The position numbers and the translations under genes were made by a program. The notes beneath the pieces were generated by a model. It was not told where the DNA came from. It worked only from the letters and a program-made list of their open reading frames with translations, and searched no databases. A stretch of 64,000 nt of DNA from Pirellulaceae bacterium. Its GTDB lineage: Bacteria; Planctomycetota; Planctomycetia; Pirellulales; Pirellulaceae. Positions 26,783 to 34,489 of the stretch are shown here, one piece after another; the first letter of the stretch is position 1, and each line of letters starts with the position of its first letter. The DNA is taken from contig JAHDXO010000045.1 of the NCBI GenBank assembly GCA_023382975.1, positions 24,441 to 88,440 of the forward strand, read 5' to 3'.

Positions 26783-27277
26783 TTACGACGGCAGGTCTTT
26801 GGGCCGCCACAGACGAATCAACTGGCCGCGTGTGCCGGCGACAAATTCGCGCCAGCCGGCGATCTCCAACGAGATGTGGGCCAACGCGGCCGTCGGCATC
26901 TTCTCGTACGATCCGGTGAGCTGTTCCAGCAGATCCTCCAGACCCGGATTATGGCCGACCATCATCACCGCCGCGTATTCGTCTGGCAAGCTGCGAAGGT
27001 ACTGACGGTACTCGTCCGGAGGCGCTTGGTACAAGCTGCTGCTCGTGTCGATCGCGCCCCGGTAATCGCAGTGCAAAGCGACTTGGCGAGCCGTCACTTG
27101 GGCGCGAGCGGCGGTCGAGGCGATGATCAGATCCGGTGTCAGTCCGTGCTGCTTGATCAGGCCTCCGACCTTCGGCGCATCCCGCAGTCCCCTGGCATTC
27201 AGCGGCCGATCATGGTCCGACACGGTTGGATCGTCCCAACTCGACTTGGCGTGTCTCAACAGAAGGAGGGTTTTCAT
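26783..27277 (-). CDS. SixA-like phosphohistidine phosphatase
   Basis: This 164-residue histidine-phosphatase protein starts MKTLLLLRHAKSSWDDPTVS, with the active-site RHA(K) pair used by SixA. A second catalytic His is in MMVGHNPGLEDLLEQL. SixA removes phosphate from histidine on phosphorelay or phosphotransferase proteins. It lies between the ROK kinase and the protease genes on the same strand, 60 and 36 bases apart, which suggests one operon. Its partner phospho-His protein is not encoded here. Confidence 0.87.
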   Translation of the reverse strand: MKTLLLLRHAKSSWDDPTVSDHDRPLNARGLRDAPKVGGLIKQHGLTPDLIIASTAARAQVTARQVALHCDYRGAIDTSSSLYQAPPDEYRQYLRSLPDEYAAVMMVGHNPGLEDLLEQLTGSYEKMPTAALAHISLEIAGWREFVAGTRGQLIRLWRPKDLPS

Positions 27278-27337
27278 ACAGGTTGCCTTCGCCGAAATTG
27301 CTTCGCTCGCTCCTCGACGTGTCCGTGTGCCGGAGAC

Positions 27338-28330
27338 TCAAGGCTTGGCCCCGGACAGGCAGTCAGCCGCCCAGGCCGCGGCGCCCAGCACTCCCGCGTC
27401 GTCGCCCAACTCAGCCGGTACAACGCGGAACAAGTCCCGGTACGGGGACATGGCCGTCTCGCGAGCCATGGCATGGACGACTTCGACGAACAGTTGAGGC
27501 ATGGCTTCGACCAGACCGCCACCCAGGATGATCGTGTCGGGGCACATGATGGTCACGAGGTTCCCCACCGCGACGCCGATTTTTTCCGCGGCGCGACGGA
27601 CGATCTTGTCGACCGCCGTGTCGCCCTGGCGAATGGCTTCGGCCAGCATTCCGCTGCGGATCTCTTGCAAGTCCGCGCCGATATGCTCGCGCAGATGCGG
27701 AGCCTCGCCCCGGTAGGCGGCTTTTGCCGCTTCGGCGGCAATCGCCAATCGGCTGGCTTCCGTTTCCAAACAGCCGAAATGCCCGCAGCCGCACAGATGG
27801 CCGTGCGGATCAATTTGCAGATGCCCGATCTCCATGCACGAGCTGAGCGTGCCTCGAAAGATCTTGCCCTCGTACACACACCCGCCGCCGATGCCGGTGC
27901 CCGGGAAAACACCGACGACACATCGGGCTCCCCGACCTGCACCAAATCGATACTCGCCGTACACACCCAGATCGACGTCGTTGGCGATCACCGCCCGGCA
28001 GCTAAACTGCTTCTCGATGAACTCTCGCAACGGCATCTCCTGCCACCCCAGATTGACGGCTTCCAGCAGGACCCCGCGGTCCATGTCCACCGGACCCGGG
28101 AAGCCGACTCCGATCCCGCTCAGATCTTCGGGTTTCAGCCCCGCGTTGGACAATGCGCCTTGGATGGTCTTCTCGATGCGTTCCAGTCCATTTCGGATTC
28201 CGCCGTGTCCCTTGGTGCGTTTCCGCTCTCGCCCGATCTCTTGAAAGTTGGCATCGAAAATTTTCGCCAGCATTTTCGTGCCGCCGAGATCGAAACCCAT
28301 CCAGTACGGCGGTTGTTTGGCATCACTCAT
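27338..28330 (-). CDS. ROK-family sugar kinase (glucokinase-like)
   Basis: This 330-residue ROK protein carries the phosphate-binding motif YWMGFDLGGTKMLAKIFD, the catalytic-Asp segment AVIANDVDLGVYGEYRFG and the second phosphate motif GVFPGTGIGGGCVYEGKI. The ROK zinc cluster is in GHLCGCGHFGCLETEAS (His and three Cys). Members phosphorylate glucose, N-acetylglucosamine or N-acetylmannosamine; the exact sugar is not evident. It starts at 28330 and leads a three-gene leftward set with SixA and the protease. Confidence 0.88.
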   Translation of the reverse strand: MSDAKQPPYWMGFDLGGTKMLAKIFDANFQEIGRERKRTKGHGGIRNGLERIEKTIQGALSNAGLKPEDLSGIGVGFPGPVDMDRGVLLEAVNLGWQEMPLREFIEKQFSCRAVIANDVDLGVYGEYRFGAGRGARCVVGVFPGTGIGGGCVYEGKIFRGTLSSCMEIGHLQIDPHGHLCGCGHFGCLETEASRLAIAAEAAKAAYRGEAPHLREHIGADLQEIRSGMLAEAIRQGDTAVDKIVRRAAEKIGVAVGNLVTIMCPDTIILGGGLVEAMPQLFVEVVHAMARETAMSPYRDLFRVVPAELGDDAGVLGAAAWAADCLSGAKP

Positions 28331-28662
28331 GGATCGTGAATTCCTGAAGCCGTTGGCTTGAAAAGGGTTCGGATGTGGTTGCTGAGAATCGCGTTGATCT
28401 TGCCTCCTAGAATAACAAACTTCGTCGGCAATGCGACAGCCGCGAACGCTGGTTGGCTCGGATTATCCTCGCTGTAGGCAAATCGGGTGAGCGACGAATG
28501 CCGGGCAGTTGCAGGAGAGAGCCGTTTTCGATAAACTCGTCACATCGTCCGGATATTCTCGTCCAGACGGCCCCAGATCCCACCTTCCCCCAAGCATGCT
28601 TGGTGATCCCATAAACAGACTTTGATTTGGTTTTCAACTGTCAAAAACGAGGTTGCATCACT
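28331..28662. other. Divergent intergenic region, no gene seen
   Basis: These 332 bases lie between the starts of the ROK kinase and the pyrophosphatase gene, so both promoters should be here. No ORF, hairpin or repeat of note is visible. Confidence 0.5.
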
Positions 28663-31293
28663 ATGTTTCAACAAGGTGTTCTTTCACGCTTCGCCCGCGT
28701 CGTCGGATTGACCGCGGTGCTGTTGCTGGTTGGATTGTGCGGTTTAGCCCAAGCGGCCGAAGGCGCCGCGCCGTCCACCGCGAGCAACGAGATGATCGTC
28801 GTGCTGATTTGGACCATCGCGTTCGTCGCGTCCATCGTGGCTCTTGTCCAGGCTTATCTCTTCTTCAAGTCGATGATGGCCTCGGATCCAGGAAACGATC
28901 GGATGCAGGAAATCGCCGGTTACGTGCGCGAAGGTGCGAACGCGTACCTGTGGCAGCAATACAAAGTGGTCGCGATCTTTTTCGTCGTGATCGTCGTGTT
29001 GCTGGCCTACGCCGCGTTCGGCTTGAACGTCCAAAGCAAGTGGGTACCGTTCGCCTTTTTGACCGGCGGTTTCTTCTCCGGCTTGGCGGGCTGGTGCGGC
29101 ATGAAGACAGCGACCTACGCCAGCAACCGGACGGCTGCGGGTGCTCAGAAGTCGCTGAACGCCGGTTTGCAGGTGGCCTTCCGTTCGGGCGCCGTGATGG
29201 GTCTGACGGTGGTCGGATTGGGCCTGCTGGACATCTGTCTGTGGTTCGCCATCCTGTACTGGCTGGTTCCCGTCATCGCTCCCCAGTACAGCCTGAGTCT
29301 GGTACAGATCACCGTGACCATGCTGTGCTTCGGCATGGGTGCCAGCAGCCAAGCGCTGTTCGCCCGCGTCGGTGGCGGTATCTTCACCAAGGCCGCCGAC
29401 GTCGGGGCGGACTTGGTCGGCAAGGTCGAGCAGGGAATTCCCGAGGACGATCCCCGCAACCCGGCGACCATCGCGGACAACGTGGGTGACAATGTCGGCG
29501 ACGTGGCCGGTATGGGCGCGGACTTGTACGAATCGTACTGCGGTTCGATCCTCGCGACAGCCGCCTTGGGTGTTGCGGCCTACTCGACGCACCATCTGCT
29601 ACCCGACAACGTGACCAGCCTTCAGGCTCAGCTTCAGGCGTTGCTGTTGCCGATGGCCATCGCCGGCGTAGGCATCTTCCTGTCGATCCTGGGCATCTAC
29701 ACGGTGCGGACGAAGGAAGAGGCGACGCAGAAGAACTTGTTGGCCGCCCTCGGCATGGGCATCAACGTTTCGACCGTGCTGGTCATGATCGCTTCGATCG
29801 GTCTGGCCTACTTCCTGATGCCGGCGACGAAAGGCACGCTGCTGTTCGGGATTCCGGGCGTCGCGTTCAGCGTCATCGTGGGTCTGCTGTCCGGATGGTT
29901 GATCGGGAAGTGGACCGAGTACGCCACCAGTGACGAGTACACTCCGACGAAGAAACTGGCCGATCAATCGCTGACGGGACCGGCCACGGTGATCATCGGC
30001 GGTATCGCGGACGGTATGCTGAGCGTCTGGTTCCCCGTGCTGGTCGTCTGCGCCGGCATGGTTTCCGCGTTCGGCTTCGCGGCGGGATGGAATTTCGCGG
30101 ATATCAACTACTTCTCGCTGGGTTTGTACGGCGTGGGAATCGCGGCCGTCGGAATGCTCAGCACCCTGGGCATCACGCTGGCCACCGATGCGTACGGTCC
30201 GATCGCGGACAACGCGGGCGGCAACGCGGAGATGTCCCACCTGGATCCCGTTGTGCGAGAACGCACGGACGCGCTCGACAGCCTGGGCAACACCACCGCG
30301 GCGACGGGCAAAGGTTTCGCCATCGGCTCGGCCGCGCTGACGGCTCTGGCGCTGTTGGCGGCTTACGTCGAGGAAGTCCGCATCGGTTTCGAGCACTGGG
30401 GCGAAGCGCTTGTCGCGAAAGAGTTGGCTGCCGAGCCCGCGGGCTTCTACAAAGCGTCGCAAGGCTTCGTCGTGCAGAAACTCGATAAGAGCGGCGTGCG
30501 AACGTTCATGGCCATGCCGACCGATGTCCGGGATAAGGACGTCGAGCAGGCTTGGGACGCCCTGACCTTCACGTCGGCCAAGCCAGCCACCATCCCCGCG
30601 GAGATGTTCAAGACCGACACGGACGACGGCATCCCGGTCTTCGCCGCCACCGGAGCGGCGCTGGTGCCGGTCCATGAGGCGACCTTGTCGGCGTTCTCCG
30701 AATATTACGACAGCACGCTGATGAATCCCAAAGTGCTGGTCGGAGTCTTCCTGGGCGCCATGGCGGTGTTCGTGTTCTGCGCGTTGACGATGAAGGCCGT
30801 GGGACGGGCCGCAAAGGGCATGGTCGAAGAAGTTCGGCGTCAATTCAAAGAGAAGCCGGGCATCATGGAAGGCACCGACCGACCGGACTACGCCCGCCCC
30901 GTGGCGATCAGCACCCAGGCCGCCCAGCGCGAGATGATCATCCCGTCGATTCTCGGGTTGGCGCTGCCGGTCGTCACCGGCATGGTGCTGGGAGTTGCCG
31001 GCGTCATGGGACTGCTGGTCGGAACCCTGACCGCCGGGTTCTGTGTGGCCATCTTCATGGCCAACGCCGGTGGTTCGTGGGATAACGCCAAGAAGTACAT
31101 CGAACGCGGCGCGCACGGCGGAAAGCGCACCGACGCCCACAAGGCGGCCGTCGTCGGCGATACCGTCGGCGATCCGTTCAAGGACACCAGCGGTCCGAGT
31201 CTGAACATCTTGATCAAGCTGATGATGATGGTCAGCGTCGTCGCCGCCGGTCTGGTCGTCCGCTACAGCCTGGTCGCCATGGGCATCTTCTAG
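28663..31293 (+). CDS. hppA: Membrane-bound K+-dependent pyrophosphatase (H+ or Na+ pump)
   Basis: This 876-residue polytopic protein couples pyrophosphate hydrolysis to ion export. After an N-terminal signal-like segment (LTAVLLLVGLCGLAQAAEGA) come many membrane helices. The substrate-binding motif DVGADLVGKVEQGIPEDDPR, then DNVGDNVGDVAGMGADLYES, lies near residue 245. GNTTAATGKGFAIGSAA near 540 has Ala (not Lys) after GNTTA, the residue linked to K+-dependent forms. The second acidic loop is DAYGPIADNAGGNAEMSHLD. A long hydrophilic stretch at about 585-690 is an insertion compared with the usual length. The end of the transcript is marked by a strong terminator 60 bases on. Na+ versus H+ specificity is not decided. 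Confidence 0.92.
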   Translation: MFQQGVLSRFARVVGLTAVLLLVGLCGLAQAAEGAAPSTASNEMIVVLIWTIAFVASIVALVQAYLFFKSMMASDPGNDRMQEIAGYVREGANAYLWQQYKVVAIFFVVIVVLLAYAAFGLNVQSKWVPFAFLTGGFFSGLAGWCGMKTATYASNRTAAGAQKSLNAGLQVAFRSGAVMGLTVVGLGLLDICLWFAILYWLVPVIAPQYSLSLVQITVTMLCFGMGASSQALFARVGGGIFTKAADVGADLVGKVEQGIPEDDPRNPATIADNVGDNVGDVAGMGADLYESYCGSILATAALGVAAYSTHHLLPDNVTSLQAQLQALLLPMAIAGVGIFLSILGIYTVRTKEEATQKNLLAALGMGINVSTVLVMIASIGLAYFLMPATKGTLLFGIPGVAFSVIVGLLSGWLIGKWTEYATSDEYTPTKKLADQSLTGPATVIIGGIADGMLSVWFPVLVVCAGMVSAFGFAAGWNFADINYFSLGLYGVGIAAVGMLSTLGITLATDAYGPIADNAGGNAEMSHLDPVVRERTDALDSLGNTTAATGKGFAIGSAALTALALLAAYVEEVRIGFEHWGEALVAKELAAEPAGFYKASQGFVVQKLDKSGVRTFMAMPTDVRDKDVEQAWDALTFTSAKPATIPAEMFKTDTDDGIPVFAATGAALVPVHEATLSAFSEYYDSTLMNPKVLVGVFLGAMAVFVFCALTMKAVGRAAKGMVEEVRRQFKEKPGIMEGTDRPDYARPVAISTQAAQREMIIPSILGLALPVVTGMVLGVAGVMGLLVGTLTAGFCVAIFMANAGGSWDNAKKYIERGAHGGKRTDAHKAAVVGDTVGDPFKDTSGPSLNILIKLMMMVSVVAAGLVVRYSLVAMGIF

Positions 31294-31355
31294 TCAGCGA
31301 CCAGCCGACGCCCGCTTCGGCCACGGTGCCCAACGGGCCAAGTTGCCAAAAGAAC

Positions 31356-31390
31356 AAGCCCGACTTCCAACCAGGAAGCCGGGCTTTTTT
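31356..31390 (+). terminator. Rho-independent terminator after the pyrophosphatase gene
   Basis: A 13-base arm (AAGCCCGACTTCC) pairs with GGAAGCCGGGCTT with one A-C mismatch across a 5-base loop, followed directly by six Ts. It begins 62 bases after the gene's stop and is the clearest intrinsic terminator in the window. Confidence 0.92.
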
Positions 31391-31477
31391 CATGCGCCGC
31401 CCACGGTCAACCGCCGCATCCCCGGCACACGCCGAACCGCTGTCCCGTCTGGCGCGATCGCGGACTATAATCTCTCC

Positions 31478-31615
31478 ATGCAATTGATCATCAATACGTT
31501 TGGCACAAGTCTGCGGCGCAAGGGCGAGCGGTTGATCATCAAGTCGCCCGCTTCGCCGCGTCCCGTCGAAATCTCCGCGCACAAGGTGCAGAGCCTGGTG
31601 ATCGCCACCGGCGCC
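31478..31615 (+). pseudogene. Truncated Cas1-like N-terminus (decayed CRISPR locus)
   Basis: An ATG at 31478 opens a frame whose first 45 residues (MQLIINTFGTSLRRKGERLI, then PVEISAHKVQSLVIATGA) follow the start of Cas1 proteins: the N-terminal beta strands MQL(V/I)INT.G and the KVxSI(V/L)I.TGA segment. After residue 46 the similarity stops; the frame continues to 31828 as unrelated, GC-rich sequence. None of the catalytic core (the Glu-His-Asp of the alpha-helical domain) is present. This looks like a gene cut off by a deletion that joined it to a CRISPR repeat-like end. Recognition is from memory, so confidence is moderate. Confidence 0.5.
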
Positions 31616-31649
31616 GACCAACCCGAGCCAACACAACAAGGATTGAAAC
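31613..31649 (+). CRISPR. Single degenerate CRISPR repeat-like end
   Basis: The Cas1-like fragment runs straight into a stretch ending AACAAGGATTGAAAC, and GGATTGAAAC is a common 3' end of CRISPR repeats. No second copy is found in the next 600 bases, so there is no array left, only a possible last repeat. The order (cas1, then repeat, same strand) is the canonical one. Confidence 0.35.
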
Positions 31650-32223
31650 CGTTGGCAACCTTTCTCCCCGATGAACTGCGAGACTGGCACCGGGGTGCTT
31701 GCGCCACACCGCTCGCCAGCCAACGAACGCGGGCCAACAATGCATGGATGGCAACCTCGAACGCGACTCGGCGAGCTCGGGGCACACGCGTCGAGGGTGA
31801 CGGTAATCTCCCCCAACAAGCTCGATGATCTCACCGACGCCCTGTCGATTCGCCGGTTCACGGTTTCGCATTCGTCGATGGACGGAATGCCCGTATCGGC
31901 GACCGACGGTCCAGACGAAGACGAATGCCGCAAACCGTTCCCGACGCCATAGGGGCGCTGCCTCGGCCCCAATCGGTGACTCTCACGATAGTTCGCTCGA
32001 CGCCTGCCGCGTCCACGTCCGCGCCGCTTTGCCTACGTGCCTCGACACCGCAAGCTCGCAAGCGGAAGAGACTCGCAGGCGAAAACCCGGCAAGGGCCGA
32101 TCGCTGGAGGTCGGGAATCTCGAAAATGCGCAAGGTTGCGAATTTCCGGGACGATTGCCGACGTTTTCAGCGGTATTTCCAGCGCAGCGATCGGGGTGCT
32201 GTGGGGGAATCTGCCCGCCGGGG
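31650..32223. other. Non-coding or decayed region next to the Cas1-like stub
   Basis: About 570 bases with no convincing gene on either strand. Open frames here are short, GC-driven and have no recognisable domain. The first 35-40 bases could be an old spacer, but nothing repeats. It is best read as remnant DNA. Confidence 0.5.
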
Positions 32224-32496
32224 TCAGGCTTGGTCGGCTAGGTACTGGGCGAATTGTTCGATGGTCGGGTAGTCGTAGACCAGGGTGGGGTCGACGTGTT
32301 TGCCGAGCCAGTCTTCCAGCTCGCCGGTCATGCCGATCGCTGTCGCGGAGTCCAAGGCGAAATCGTCGAACGAAACGGTCACGTCGATGTCGTCCGGCGA
32401 CCGTTCGAGCGCCTTGGCCAGATAGTCGATCAGCCATTGCTGGATCTCGTCCACCGAACGCGACGATGCATGACGTTCTTCTGCAGGATTGCTCAT
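32224..32496 (-). CDS. Acyl carrier protein, PKS-like type
   Basis: This 90-residue protein carries the phosphopantetheine site in FDDFALDSATAIGMTGELED, where the serine after LD is the attachment point. The flanking DWLGKHVDPTLVYDYPTIEQ is typical of carrier domains from polyketide or peptide synthases rather than FabF-type ACPs. No synthase gene lies beside it. It is divergent from the dodecin gene. It may serve an enzyme elsewhere, or the ketosynthase/CrtI-like operon at 19-24 kb. Confidence 0.85.
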   Translation of the reverse strand: MSNPAEERHASSRSVDEIQQWLIDYLAKALERSPDDIDVTVSFDDFALDSATAIGMTGELEDWLGKHVDPTLVYDYPTIEQFAQYLADQA

Positions 32497-32713
32497 CGTA
32501 CCCCTTCAAAAAATCGAGAGACTCGTTGCACAACGACCAGCATTTTACGCCACTTCCACGGTTTCCGCGATCCGAGTTCCCCGGCCGCCTGGCCCGGCGA
32601 TGCCCCCATTGCCAATCGTCACCGAGGGCTTTACCTTGAACGCTTGCCGAACTCGGTGAGCGTCACCGCGAGACGGCGTCCGTTGGAAAATCGTAACAAC
32701 CAGAGGTGATTTC

Positions 32714-32920
32714 ATGGCAGATCCCGCCTACAAGAAGATCGAAATCGTCGGCACGTCTCCAAACTCGTTCGACGAGGCCACCGCCAACGGCGTCGCCAAG
32801 GCGGCGGAGTCGGTCCACGGTATGAGCTGGTTCGAGGTCGTCGAGTTGCGCGGCTCGATCGTCGACGGCAAGGTACACCAGTATCAAGTGACGTTGAAGA
32901 TCGGCTTCAAGGTGGACTGA
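32714..32920 (+). CDS. Dodecin, flavin-storage protein
   Basis: This 68-residue protein (MADPAYKKIEIVGTSPNSFD, then GMSWFEVVELRGSIVDGKV and YQVTLKIGFKVD) matches dodecin: a small three-stranded sheet with one helix that forms a dodecamer. The conserved Trp in GMSWFEV stacks against the bound flavin in this family. AGAGGTG precedes the ATG. It lies just before the Rieske gene on the same strand, 26 bases apart, so it may be expressed with the respiratory operon. Confidence 0.93.
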   Translation: MADPAYKKIEIVGTSPNSFDEATANGVAKAAESVHGMSWFEVVELRGSIVDGKVHQYQVTLKIGFKVD

Positions 32921-32946
32921 CGGTAGCCGACCCTTGAAAAGTGGGG

Positions 32947-33537
32947 ATGACGGAAGACATGCCGGAGCACGCGATCGAAGCCGCCGCCACATCCGCCTCG
33001 CGAACCAGCCCGGACCACAGCCGGCGGGGGTTCTTCCGCAGGGCCGCGGTGCTGCTGGTTGGCTCACCTCTGGCAGTCGGTTTCACCGCGCTGACAGCCA
33101 CCTTCCTGGCGTGGTTCTTGGGAAGCGTGCGTTTCATGTTTCCCAACGTGTTGATCGAGCCACCGCTGCGGTTCCGAGTCGGCAAGTTGGAGAATTACGA
33201 ACCGGGGAAGGTCGAGACGAAGTATACGGATCGCTTCGGTGTCTGGATCGTCCGGGGTGAATTTCAAGGCAAGCCGCAGATTTACGTGCTTCGCGCGGTC
33301 TGTACGCATCTTGGATGCACCCCGATCTGGCTGGAATCGGAGCAGAAGTTCAAGTGTCCTTGTCACGGCAGCGGGTTCCACAAGGATGGGATGCATTTCG
33401 AAGGGCCCGCGCCGCGTCCGTTGGAACGTTTCGCGATCCGCGTTGCTGACGACGACCAATTGGAGGTGGACAAGAGCCGCACGTTCCGCCAGGAACTGGG
33501 CGAGTGGGAGGATCCGGACAGCTTCGTTCCCGTGTAA
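32947..33537 (+). CDS. Rieske iron-sulfur protein of a bc-type complex
   Basis: The product (196 residues from the ATG at 32947; alternatives are a GTG at 32941 and an ATG at 32959) has a twin-arginine-like signal anchor, SRRGFFRRAAVLLVG, then LAVGFTALTATFLAWFL. The Rieske [2Fe-2S] cluster ligands are in CTHLGC (Cys119, His121) and CPCHGSGF (Cys137, His140), with Cys124 and Cys139 placed for the stabilising disulfide. The fold ends with PRPLERFAIRVADDDQLEVD. It accepts electrons from quinol and passes them to the cytochrome c subunit. The cytochrome b gene follows 172 bases on, across three REP-like palindromes. Confidence 0.93.
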   Translation: MTEDMPEHAIEAAATSASRTSPDHSRRGFFRRAAVLLVGSPLAVGFTALTATFLAWFLGSVRFMFPNVLIEPPLRFRVGKLENYEPGKVETKYTDRFGVWIVRGEFQGKPQIYVLRAVCTHLGCTPIWLESEQKFKCPCHGSGFHKDGMHFEGPAPRPLERFAIRVADDDQLEVDKSRTFRQELGEWEDPDSFVPV

Positions 33538-33551
33538 GGACTCCGATTCCT

Positions 33552-33661
33552 TCCGAAGTCTCACGATTTCGGCTACCATGCGGCGGCGCCCACCCGTGTA
33601 GCTGAATTCGTGAGAATTCAAATCGAAACAGTGGAATCCGAAGTCTCACGACTTTGGCTAC
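33552..33661. repeat. Three REP-like palindromic repeat copies between Rieske and cytochrome b
   Basis: Copies lie at 33552-33576 and 33637-33661 (inverted, with a GAAGTCTCACGA variant core) and at 33598-33620 (direct, GAATTCGTGAGAATTC core). The two inverted copies share a TTTGGCTACCATG/TTCGGCTACCATG end. They lie inside what looks like one operon, so they might set the ratio of transcripts. Confidence 0.78.
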
Positions 33662-33709
33662 CATGTTGAGTTATCAGCACACCTTCCTCGCAACGACAAG
33701 CAGCCTGCC

Positions 33710-34486
33710 ATGCCATCGCTCGGCGAGATCATCCGCAATTCGCAGGTTTACAAGAGCATCTTCCGGCATCCTCTGCCGTTGGATCGCCGCAATCGCGCGA
33801 TGGTCGTGCTGACCAATTTCTTCCTGCACCTGCATCCCGTCACGATTCGCAAGCAGGGAATCGCGCTCAGCTATACCTGGTGCATGGGCGGGCTGACGTT
33901 CTTTTTCTTCCTGGTCGAAACGGTGACCGGCGTCCTGTTGATGTTCTACTACCGGCCGGTGGCCGAGTATGCCTACAACGACATGTTGGCCCTACGGGAC
34001 GCGACGTCGCTGGGCATCCTCCGCGAGTTGCATCGTTGGGGCGGGCACGCGATGGTGATCGCGGTCTGGCTGCACACGTACCGCGTGTTCCTGACGGCCA
34101 GCTACAAACCGCCGCGCGAATTCAACTGGGGGGTCGGCGTCATCCTGCTGCTGCTGACGCTGCTGTTGTCGTTCACCGGATACCTGCTGCCGTGGGACCA
34201 GTTGGCGATGTGGGCGATCACGGTCGGTTCCAACATGGCGCGGGCCACGCCGTTGCTGGGCCACGAGGGGCCGGGCGCGGCCTTGCTGACGATCGACGGC
34301 GTCGACTTGATCACCAGCGCGTCGGACGCGCGGTTCGCGTTGCTGGGCGCGCGTTTCGTCGGCGAGAACGCGCTGCTGAGGTTCTACGTGCTGCACTGCG
34401 TGGCGATCCCGGTCGGCGCCGCGGTGCTGATGGCGGTTCATTTCTGGCGAGTGAGAAAGGACGGCGGCATCAGCGGCCCGTTGTAG
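33710..34486 (+). CDS. Cytochrome b, N-terminal (haem-binding) subunit
   Basis: This 258-residue membrane protein carries four transmembrane helices with two haem-ligating His pairs spaced as in cytochrome b6. His108 and His122 are in ELHRWGGHAMVIAVWLHTYR, and His229 and His244 in LHCVAIPVGAAVLMAVHFWR. The family stretch FTGYLLPWDQLAMWAITVG (the Qo-site helix) follows the first pair. It is split from its C-terminal half, as in b6f-type complexes; that half follows three bases downstream. Confidence 0.94.
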   Translation: MPSLGEIIRNSQVYKSIFRHPLPLDRRNRAMVVLTNFFLHLHPVTIRKQGIALSYTWCMGGLTFFFFLVETVTGVLLMFYYRPVAEYAYNDMLALRDATSLGILRELHRWGGHAMVIAVWLHTYRVFLTASYKPPREFNWGVGVILLLLTLLLSFTGYLLPWDQLAMWAITVGSNMARATPLLGHEGPGAALLTIDGVDLITSASDARFALLGARFVGENALLRFYVLHCVAIPVGAAVLMAVHFWRVRKDGGISGPL

Positions 34487-34489
34487 ACC

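Noticed and set aside
30087..30488. Frames inside the pyrophosphatase gene that read as Arg/Gly-rich proteins
   Set aside because: They are out-of-frame shadows of a strongly conserved membrane protein.
31650..32223. Possible CRISPR array after the Cas1-like stub
   Set aside because: No second repeat occurs at any plausible spacing; only one repeat-like end is present.
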